Shown: positions 1 through 7,641 of the stretch, one piece after another
Position numbering within the stretch: the stretch's first letter is position 1
Layout of the letters: each line of letters opens with the position of its first letter
Assembly: GCA_933822405.4 (NCBI GenBank)
Contig: CAKOGP040001770.1
Coordinates: 248,001 to 312,000 of the forward strand
DNA: 64,000 nucleotides
Origin: Cylindrotheca closterium
Taxonomy: Eukaryota; Bacillariophyta; Bacillariophyceae; Bacillariales; Bacillariaceae
Direction: 5' to 3'
Notes under the pieces: model-generated
What the model saw: only the letters and a program-made list of their open reading frames with translations
Databases searched by the model: none
What the model was told of the DNA's origin: nothing
Made by a program: the position numbers and the translations under genes

Positions 1-984
1 AAGCTGTTGCCCATTGTTCAACAGCTCCAAAGCTCCTGCCATGGTCGTTGGGAAAGTTGAGGCTCCGTTATGCAACAATCGAGCGTTGGTAGCTTGCGCG
101 ATCAAGTTGCCATATCGCTTCTTGTCAGCGCCCATGAGAAATGCCATTGCCATTTCTCGCTCCATCACCTTTGCTTCGAGTTTCTTCATTTCATCAAGGG
201 TGCTGTTGACTTTTGCTTCTCTGCATGCGTCCTCCAATGCGGCAATCGATGCTCCCAGTGCTCCCTTGCAGTACTTGACCACGTTCACATGATGCATGAA
301 GCGCGAATAGTACTCGGCGTTCGTCATCTTGCTGCCCTGGATACAACTGTAAAATCTCTGCTGGGCCTGGTACTTCGACATAGCCGGATCGACGTTGGTG
401 GCTCCTCCTGTGGCTGTGAGATGTTGGAAGATTCGAAGCAACCCCATGGTGTCCATGTTGGATTGAACCTTATTCCATTCATGGTGCTCTTGGGCGGCGT
501 TTTGAAACTGTTCAGTGCATTGACGCATCAATAAACCGAAGAAGGCTCCTTCGTTGGCCTCTCTATCCTTTTGCTTCCTTTTGAAGTCCTTGTATTCCCC
601 TTCCCATTTGGCGAAGAGGACCCTGTTGTCTGGGTCGCTTGGGTCCGCAGGTTCCGTGATGGATGGGAGTGCGAATTCTCCTGTCAGGCCCACGATCACA
701 TATTCAGTTGCGCTTGATCTTTCCCCGGCAAAGTACTCTGTCACAGCCTTCACAACGTCTAGGAACGGGGGCTGCTGCCAGTCTTGGCCCTGGAAATCAA
801 AGTAGTGGGATTTCAATGCTGCATTGGGAGGTGGCTCGGACTTGGTGCTTTGCGACCGATTGTTTCTCTTCCCCCTCTGTCTTCTACGTCGTTCACTTCC
901 ACCTCCATTATTACCACCTTGAGGTGAGTTGCTGGTGGTGAAGTCGGGGGGCGACGCATTTCTGCCATCGCTCTCAGATGGCAT
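1..984 (-). CDS. Copia-type retrotransposon Gag, partial (runs off the left edge)
   Basis: An uninterrupted frame of 328 codons starts at the ATG at 984 and is still open at base 1, so the C-terminus and any pol lie outside the window. The N-terminus is Ser/Gly/Arg-rich. The rest matches the diatom copia Gag pattern: a helical region with Y-x-A-x-R-like and FxGADKKRYGN motifs, followed by a T-M-x-x-A-x-E-L-L-N-N stretch near the window edge. Gag would form the particle that packages element RNA. No CCHC zinc knuckle is visible in this part. A putative LTR and primer-binding site lie immediately upstream. Family identity is inferred from motif pattern. The intact frame suggests a fairly young copy. 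Confidence 0.75.
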   Translation of the reverse strand, partial: MPSESDGRNASPPDFTTSNSPQGGNNGGGSERRRRQRGKRNNRSQSTKSEPPPNAALKSHYFDFQGQDWQQPPFLDVVKAVTEYFAGERSSATEYVIVGLTGEFALPSITEPADPSDPDNRVLFAKWEGEYKDFKRKQKDREANEGAFFGLLMRQCTEQFQNAAQEHHEWNKVQSNMDTMGLLRIFQHLTATGGATNVDPAMSKYQAQQRFYSCIQGSKMTNAEYYSRFMHHVNVVKYCKGALGASIAALEDACREAKVNSTLDEMKKLEAKVMEREMAMAFLMGADKKRYGNLIAQATNARLLHNGASTFPTTMAGALELLNNGQQL

Positions 985-1044
985 TTTTGTCTTCCGAAAA
1001 TGTTGGAACAACGCCTTGGATGCCGATCGGTAGCACCAGTCAAG

Positions 1045-1334
1045 TGACTACCCTGTCTAGTCTAAGAACAGATAAGATCAAGCACCGTAGGTGTGCTATA
1101 AATTACTTTCGTCTTTATTAATTTTCGGAAGACAATGAGAATTGCATGTACTGCAGATCTTCTCGTCTTCCGAGCTTACTACTATTTCTTAGACTTTCCA
1201 TTCGTACATTTGTACTTGGGAATATACTGTCGTATATTCCTCGTTAATCCAGTATATTACATTCTCCATTCCACCTGATGAATCAGCGGTCGTATCCATT
1301 GCAGTCATGATTTCAACTCGTGACTGATGAGTCA
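1045..1334 (-). mobile_element. Putative 5' LTR of the copia-type element
   Basis: The block is bounded by TGACT on one side and AGTCA on the other, as LTR ends are (TG...CA). Read on the minus strand it contains an AATAAA signal and a 9-bp inverted repeat (GGAATATAC/GTATATTCC around 1222-1243). Six bases beyond its inner end, the minus strand reads TGGTGCTACCG, complementary to a tRNA 3' end ...CGGTAGCACCA, as expected for a primer-binding site (1028-1038). A 13-nt inverted repeat (GTCTTCCGAAAAT) links the gag leader with the LTR interior. The partner LTR is outside the window, so the boundaries are provisional. The outer end overlaps the first base of the next gene's ATG. Confidence 0.5.
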
Positions 1335-2188
1335 TGAGGTGTGATCATCATGCTCCAACGCTGGGCCATTTGGTGGAATTGGCTGCTGATCACACCAATA
1401 CTGACAGAGACAGTGAAGGAACGAGGGCGAGTACGGCTAGGTCCATTGCCGACGTTGGCACTGACCATGGCTTGCTGGCAATGAGCTTTGCACTTTCAGG
1501 AAGATATGACAGAGTATTGGGAGTCGATGTTTCAGAACAGGCACTATACAACGGGGCACTTTCGTTGCTGGAGACAGCCCAAGAAATTTATGAGCAACAG
1601 CTTGATGACGACAGCAATGGTGATGGCACTGAAGGAGAAGAGACAAGAATACCAATCACTTTTCGAGTGAGTGATGGGCTTGACAACATAGATCCAGGTG
1701 AAGCTGACACAGTGTGTATTGCTGGTATGGGGGTCAACACGATGATTAAGATCTTGTCGATGCCAAGTGATACTGCCGATATCACCCACCTGGATCGAAT
1801 ACAATGTCAGCAATTGTTGCTCCAACCCACGAATTCTCGGCCAAGTCACCTGATTCTGCTTTACGATCATTTGCAAAAGTCAGGCTGGCGACTGGTTGAC
1901 GAACGCATCGAAGAACTGTCGAAGAGATGGTATGTGTCAACTTGCTTTCAGCGAAAAAGTAAGGACGAAGAAGACAATGTGGATCCAAATATCAATACTC
2001 ATACGCCAATGGAGTTGCCAACCTCCAAGCTGATTCAGCTGAAAGACGACAATCCCATGTTTTCACCATTCCAAAAGTACGTCGCCCATCATTGTCAGTG
2101 GATCGAAATGGATGCTGGAGCACGAGGAGCACTCAAGGAAGCAGACGAGCGATGGCTAAAAGCCTTCCAGCAATTACCACGGGACTAG
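1334..2188 (+). CDS. TrmK-like tRNA (adenine-N1)-methyltransferase
   Basis: The 284-aa product resembles the TrmK family (bacterial tRNA A22 N1-methyltransferase, SAM-dependent). Motif I is IADVGTDHGLLAM near residues 38-50. An acidic GVDVSE follows near residue 63, then the family signature CIAGMG near residue 128 and LLLQPTNSRP near residue 161. Bacterial TrmK is about 230 aa; the extra length is a Glu/Asp-rich insert near residues 90-105 and a C-terminal helical tail. ATG 1334 is the only start after an in-frame TGA at 1328. It touches the LTR end, so an original N-terminus or transit peptide may have been lost. A damaged copy of the last 46 codons lies at 4823. Substrate in a eukaryote is inferred; it could act in plastid or mitochondrion. 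Confidence 0.7.
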   Translation: MRCDHHAPTLGHLVELAADHTNTDRDSEGTRASTARSIADVGTDHGLLAMSFALSGRYDRVLGVDVSEQALYNGALSLLETAQEIYEQQLDDDSNGDGTEGEETRIPITFRVSDGLDNIDPGEADTVCIAGMGVNTMIKILSMPSDTADITHLDRIQCQQLLLQPTNSRPSHLILLYDHLQKSGWRLVDERIEELSKRWYVSTCFQRKSKDEEDNVDPNINTHTPMELPTSKLIQLKDDNPMFSPFQKYVAHHCQWIEMDAGARGALKEADERWLKAFQQLPRD

Positions 2189-2215
2189 TGAAGACAAGAG
2201 ACAGATGAATGAAAG

Positions 2216-2340
2216 AATCAGGACTGACTGGTGTACAGACATAGTTCAGATGCCCTAACCACAAATAACCACCGTGCCAAAATATCCCCATTGTTGGCTG
2301 GCTGCATCTAAACTGTATCTGTACGACAGTTAGTCCTGAC
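2216..2340. mobile_element. 125-bp MITE-like element with inverted ends
   Basis: The ends are imperfect inverted repeats: TCAGGACTGACTGG-TGTACAGA on the left and, reverse-complemented, TCAGGACTAACTGTCGTACAGA on the right. TGAAAG occurs directly before (2210-2215) and after (2341-2346), a probable 6-bp target-site duplication. The duplicated locus at 4978-4990 has the same flanks with a single TGAAAG and no insert, i.e. an empty site. No coding capacity is seen. The superfamily cannot be assigned from these ends alone. Confidence 0.7.
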
Positions 2341-2378
2341 TGAAAGTGTGCATTATTTTTCTCATATAATGCTCCCAT

Positions 2379-2872
2379 CAAAGATCCTAGCAAAAGGGTA
2401 CTCGAAGGGCTTAGACTCAGCATCCACCAGCAGCGGCGTCCTCGCCACTGCTCTTGAGGACAGGAAGTGAGACAATCTCTTCTTAGCGCTTCACGGAAGC
2501 CTATCTTTGGTTACTTAGTATGGTTTATGCAATGTGTTCTATTGGAGTTTTAGGATTCATTGGTGTGGTGAATACCAACCGTTTCGGTAAGTTCCTTTTG
2601 AAAAAGGTCACCCCATTCTTTATGGCCACTCCATATCCTTGTATCACTTGGGTCCCAAGTATGTAGTGAACACCAAGGACCTTTTCATTTTCAGTCTTGT
2701 CAACCACCGCCTTGGTAGAGGCATTTCAGTAAAGCTATTGCTTCTCCGAGATGGACCATACTCCAGTGGAGTGAATTCTTGGTGACAGAGCGACTTCAAC
2801 ATGTTGATTGTTTTTTATTACTACTCCTCGCATATATCCGCGAACTAAGCTTTTCGTTGGCATCGTCTTCCG
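2379..2872 (-). pseudogene. Degenerate copy of the thioredoxin reductase 3' end
   Basis: Read on the minus strand this matches the last exon and proximal 3' UTR of the thioredoxin reductase at 5268-7363. A recognisable stretch is VDKTENEKVLGVHY near 2690. The C-terminal codons TGC TGA GTC TAA are still visible near 2410-2420. Small indels break the frame at several points, and about 42 bp of AT-rich sequence is inserted near 2808-2850. The roughly 215-bp part of the 3' UTR that holds the SECIS candidate in the intact gene is deleted here. The copy lies downstream of the intact TrmK gene, as half of a local duplication. Confidence 0.85.
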
Positions 2873-3023
2873 GCTGAGCGACATGAAAATGATAACTAAA
2901 TAAATAGCATAATTTCTGACACCCGAACACCAATCCAGCCATATATCAGTTTTCACGTGCACACCAACAAAGTACTGAACTAAGCAAAAAGATGCGCCCC
3001 ATGAGAAACCACTTTGCAGAAAA

Positions 3024-4557
3024 ATGTTGGATGACTCTCTGTGGGATACATTTCTTTGGGATGATTACTTTCTGACTGACGAGGATGTTTCTGACACCAA
3101 CATTAAGCCAGATGAGGATGAGAGCAAGAGTGCAGAAATATTTTCAGTACCAGTTCCACAAAATGCCTCTGATCCCGAAAGTGCCGCCTCCTTGATTGCG
3201 TCTCAAATGGCAAAGCTATCAGTCGCTGATCGAGAAAAGGCATACAATGACGTCCATGCGATACCAGACGACTTTGTAAAGGAAACTCCAGAACTAATTC
3301 ACAATAGTTTATGGGGACTACAAGGCGAGATCGATATCCTACCTGACAAGAAAGCGTACAGCATTGCTGAACAACTGAATCCAACATATACACAGGATAG
3401 AGACTTTCGACTTGCGTTTCTTCGATGCGAGAAGTTTGATTGTAAAAAAGCAGCGCTTCGATTTGTCCGTCATTTTCAAATGAAATTGGACTTGTTTGGT
3501 CAGGATAAGCTTGTAAGAGACATTACTCAAGATGATTTGGATGCGGATGAAATGGAAATTCTCCATCTTTCAAATGGAAGATTCTTGAACGCGCATGATA
3601 AGGCTGGAAGACGCATGAATATGATTGTTATGGTGAATAAAACGTACAGGACCGACTCATGTGTAAGTTCAGAAGTCTAGAAATCTAGCTTCATCGATAT
3701 GCTACGGTACTTTGTCTCAATTCAACCAATTGTAGCTTCGGAAATCCTTTTATATCACAATGGCAGTATGCCGTGAAATAGAGATACAACGACGTGGGCT
3801 TGTAAATGTAAGTATCCAGTTTGGAAATGAAGTCAAGGGCACGAGTGCCGATAATCTTGATCTTGTCTGGAAGTTGCCAAAGCAAAATCAAGCAATTCCC
3901 TTGTGGCACTCGGCTATCCATCTATGCTGCACTAAGGGAGCATGGGAATCTCACTATGCGATGGTTAAGACTGCACTCGACAAGCAGAGCCAAGTTAGAT
4001 GTCGGGTGCATTGTTGTGGTACGTGATTGGGTTCCCTATCTGTACGAGCCTAGTAGAGACCGACTTGATTCGAATCCTGGCTCACTTGGCCTTTTTTCAT
4101 AGATACGATCCTCGAATGCTTAGAAGAACTACGCGGATATGGAATCGACCCATCTTGTATACCTGTGAACAATAAAGGCGAGATCACTGACCGTATCAAA
4201 GATCATAAAAGACTAGAACAACAACGGCGGCAGGAGCGCTTGAGATATCCAACTCCTAACATGATTGGTGTTCCATTTTGCGAGGATGTTTTGTTGGGCA
4301 AGGGCACCCCATTTCAGATCCACCGTGGCAACAAAAAGCTACAACAGTTTGTAGCAGATCGGTACAAGAAGTACGAAAGAGCGCAAAAAGGGGCAAAGAA
4401 GGCTGTTGCTCAAGAAATCATCAATGTCGTTAGGGGCAATGGGGGCCTCTTTCTAAAGCAAGATGGCAACAAGTGGGTTCCAGTCACCGATGATGTGGCG
4501 CTGTTGAAAGTTGCCGCTCTATTTCGATATTTGCGGTTGAAGAATGGAAAAAAGTAG
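3024..4557 (+). CDS. CRAL-TRIO-like / DUF6824 fusion protein
   Basis: Three exons are proposed: 3024-3662, 3736-4018 and 4103-4557 (458 aa), with introns GTAAGT...TTGTAG and GTACGT...TCATAG that keep the frame. Residues about 50-270 match a diatom family related to Sec14/CRAL-TRIO lipid-binding proteins: DRDFRLAFLRCEKFDCKKAA, then FYITM and QRRGLV across the first intron, and ILECLEELRGYGI across the second. The C-terminal part is a DUF6824 domain (DVLLGKGTPFQIHRGNKKL, later GNGGLFLKQDGNKWV). DUF6824 is abundant in diatoms and of unknown role. The gene lies between the two arms of the 2.05/4.82 kb duplication. Function inferred from domains only. Confidence 0.75.
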
Positions 4558-4822
4558 TGCAGTGACTATTGCGCCGAATTCCGTACACTACTACTCGGCA
4601 ATTCGACATTTTTTCATCCGCCGCTGCATATTGCCGTTGAAACAGCTTTACATACTCGAAGCAAAAGATGGCGTGCTACAGTAACGGCATCGTCGAACGG
4701 GAACGCACGGTAGTTGCCAAATTGGCTCCTGTTTCATGTTGGGCATTTTTGAAAACCGCCGTATTCTTCATACCGCCTCTACCTGTCGGCAACTTTCCTC
4801 ATGATGATGGAGGGCAGACCAT

Positions 4823-4960
4823 AATCCCATGTTTCCAGCATTCCAAAAGTACGTCGCCAATCATTGTCAGTGGATCGAAATGGATGCGGAAGCGCGAGGG
4901 ACACTAGAGGAAGCAGACGAACCATGGCTAAGAGCCTTCCAGCATGTAGCACGAGACTAG
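4823..4960 (+). pseudogene. Duplicated 3' fragment of the TrmK-like gene
   Basis: This stretch repeats the last 46 codons of the TrmK-like gene (2051-2188) including the TAG stop. The residual peptide is FQKYVANHCQWIEMDAEARG and onward, with no start codon or methyltransferase core. The similarity continues through the 3' flank to about 5020. It forms the left part of the second duplication arm, whose right part is the intact thioredoxin reductase 3' end. Confidence 0.85.
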
Positions 4961-5071
4961 TGAAGATAAGCGTTAGATGAATGAAAGTGTGCATTATTTT
5001 TGTTATTATATAATGCTCCCATGAGATGAAATTCATCTGTACACATGTAAATTTAGACCATTGACGAATAC

Positions 5072-5185
5072 TGCATTGTTTTTCAAAAAAAGTTTCTCAG
5101 GCATTGATACAAAGAGGACCTTGCATTCCTCCTTGTCTCGAGCCGTCATTCACGCCTTAAAAAGACGTTTGTTGAAAACAATACA
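5072..5185 (-). promoter_or_regulatory. Candidate SECIS element in the thioredoxin reductase 3' UTR
   Basis: Read on the minus strand, the fold has a basal helix of 14 pairs (TGTATTGTTTTCAA with TTGAAAAACAATGCA, one bulge). The quartet ATGA is at 5149-5146 and the opposing GA at 5098-5097. Above it GGC pairs with GCC and GAGAC with GTATC, then come an unpaired AA eleven bases after ATGA, a 6-bp upper helix (GGAGGA/TCCTCT) and an 8-nt loop. ATGA - AA - GA in this order and spacing fits a form II eukaryotic SECIS. It starts about 125 nt after the in-frame TGA. Folded by eye only; the middle of helix I is irregular. Confidence 0.6.
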
Positions 5186-5267
5186 TTGTCAAGAGCTCTA
5201 TTCAAGTCACGCTGGATCTCTCCAACGCAGCCCTTCAAAGACCCTAACAAAAGGGTCCTCGAAGGGC

Positions 5268-7363
5268 TTAGCCTCAGCATCCACCAGCAGCGGCGTCCTC
5301 GCCACTGCTCTTGGTGATGGAAAGTGAGACGATCTCTTCCGAACTGGTTGGGTGAATACCAACCGTTTCGGTGAGTTCCTTGAAGGTCACTCCCTTCTTC
5401 ATGGCCACTCCATATCCTTGCATAACTTCACCAGCATTGGGTCCCAAGTAGTGAATACCAAGGACCTTTTCATTTTCCGTCTTGTCCACCACCACCTTGG
5501 TAAAGGCATTTCCGTAAAGCTGTCGCTTCTCCGAAATGGACCACTCCAAGGGAGTGAATTCTCGGTGATAGACTTCAACATTGTCCAAACCAAGCTTTTC
5601 GTTGGCATCGTCTTCCGATAATCCCACGCAGGAGTATTCCAATGGTGTAAATACAGTGGTACAAATGTTCACATAGTCCATTGGTTCTTGGGAATTTCCA
5701 AACAAGCGACGAGCAAGGGCAACACCAGCTTGAATGGCGACTGGTGTCAACTCGGGGCATCCCTGCAAACAAATGAAAAAAAGAGAAAAGAGTAAGGTTA
5801 GAACGGAACAAGTGTCGACAGAACTGTGCATGCCAGACTTCTAGACTCACCTCCATGACATCACCGACAGCGTAAATGTTGGGGGTTTCCGTTTGCTCAA
5901 ATTTAGTATAAATCTTCTTATTCTTTGGGTTAGTCTTGACTCCAACATTTTCCAATCCCAGCTTGTCCGTATCCGCATGACGTCCAATGGCACCCAAGAC
6001 AGTGTCATAGGTATCCGAGGAACCATCCGAGAAGGTAACCTTGATTTGATCATTCTCCACCTTTTCCAACTTGGTGGGAGTCACCTTGGTAATGAACTTG
6101 ACCCCATGGCTCATCATGTTTTCCCCAATCTTGTCGGCACATTCGCGATCAAACCCACGCAGCAGGATACTTCGGACCGCAACGGTAGTATCAAATCCCA
6201 TGGCGGCAATGAATCCAGCGCACTCCAAACTAATGTAAGAAGCGCCAACGCACAAGGTCTTTCCAGGACCATTTTCCAAAAAGAAAACATCATCGGAGGA
6301 AATGGCAAGTTCACCGCCCTCACAATCCAAGGGGGCAGGACGACCACCAACAGCCACCAAGACACGCGACGTCGTGATGTCGCTCTTATTTCCCTTCTTG
6401 TCGGCAACTTCAATGGTGTGAGCATCCTTGAGAGTGGCAAGTTTGTTCAAGTATTGGACCGATTTTTCACGAAGACGGACGCGGTACTTGAAATTCAAAC
6501 TGCGAATGTAATTCTGAATGTTCATGCGAGCGGTCTTCCAGTGGGACACCGTCTCGACTCCAGGAAGTTCGTCCATGACATCTGGCTTGACATCAGCACC
6601 GACCGCGATACCAAAGTGTCTAGCATCCGCTTCCATGCTCTCTTTTACTCCAGCACCAATGTGATACAATTTCTTGGGAATGCAACCGACATTGACACAG
6701 GTTCCTCCCAAACCCCATTTGGTTCCCATGGGCGATGGTTTGACAAAATCACAGAGGGCAACCTTGGCTCCAAGCTCCGCAGCCTCCTTGGCCGCCGCCA
6801 TACCACCAGATCCTCCTCCAATCACTACCAAATCGTAATCGTATCCGTGATCGGCCTTATGTCCATCGTCTTGCATCAAAATGGGAGACTTTTGAATGTC
6901 AGAAGGTGTCATGAACCCACGAGCCCACTCCATGGCAGCATCGTGACCACCCAAGTACTTTTCAATATCTGCTGGATCCGGATCTCCATCTTTTGAGGTC
7001 TTGGAGAACCAAACAACGGGACTGCTGACGTGCTTCTTGCCAGCTTCCGTCCCAAAGTTGTTCCGAAAGCCATCATCGACCAACCATTGACGAAAGGCAG
7101 GTTTGTCATCAAATTCGTGCTCGACAACCTTGAGGCGGTTGGGGAAGAGTAGAGAGAGGGAGCCGAGACATCCCGTGATGCGCTTGTAAAAGCCGCCTAA
7201 AAAGACGAACCATGGATTCAATCAATCAATCAATCAATCATTATCGCAAGAGGTGTCGTTGTGAGTGTTTCTGGATGGCAACCTCAAACTTTCATTCCTC
7301 ACACTGAACGAATCACTTACATCCATTCATTCCTGCAACATGCAGGATATGAGGACTTGACAT
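5268..7363 (-). CDS. Thioredoxin reductase, selenoprotein (C-terminal GCUG)
   Basis: Three exons are proposed: 7363-7321, 7196-5851 and 5762-5268, with introns GTAAGT...TTTTAG and GTGAGT...TTGCAG; 627 aa. It is an FAD/NADPH disulfide reductase that reduces thioredoxin. The FAD motif VVIGGGSGGMAAAKEA is at residues 138-153, the redox pair CVNVGC at 181-186 inside WGLGGTCVNVGCIPKK, the NADPH motif GASYISLECAGF is mid-protein, and the His-Glu pair is in GIHPTSSEEI. The last codons are GGA TGC TGA GGC TAA: Gly-Cys-Sec-Gly-stop, as in Sec-type high-molecular-weight TrxR. A plain reading would stop at TGA (5276-5274). Residues 1-110 form a glutaredoxin-like module with CGFY where CPYC is usual. Start ATG 7363 follows an in-frame TAA. 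Glutathione reductase is excluded by the GCUG tail. Confidence 0.9.
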
Positions 7364-7641
7364 GATCCAATACTCGTTTTATAGTTTTATTGTGTGCGGT
7401 GAAATGACAATGGCCTTGTTCTGATTGCCACACCAGGATCGACAAACATGATTGGAGGAAGAATGAATTCGATGGACTGGGAGCTAAACTAGGCTCGTTT
7501 GTGGATTGCAGACAGACGAAAACTGAATAAAGCGCGCGAGAATGAAGAAAAATGAAAAATACTGTAAGATCCAACACCATGATGGCAGGAATACGACATT
7601 TGCATATATGGTGCAAACCAACAACATGTTACTACAAATTC

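Noticed and set aside
4066..4090. B-box-like string GATTCGAATCC suggesting a tRNA gene
   Set aside because: The T-arm does not close with a 5-bp stem, there is no matching A box or acceptor stem, and it lies in an intron of the CRAL-TRIO/DUF6824 gene.
5893..6996. 367-codon plus-strand frame
   Set aside because: Antisense shadow of the thioredoxin reductase second exon; no domain.
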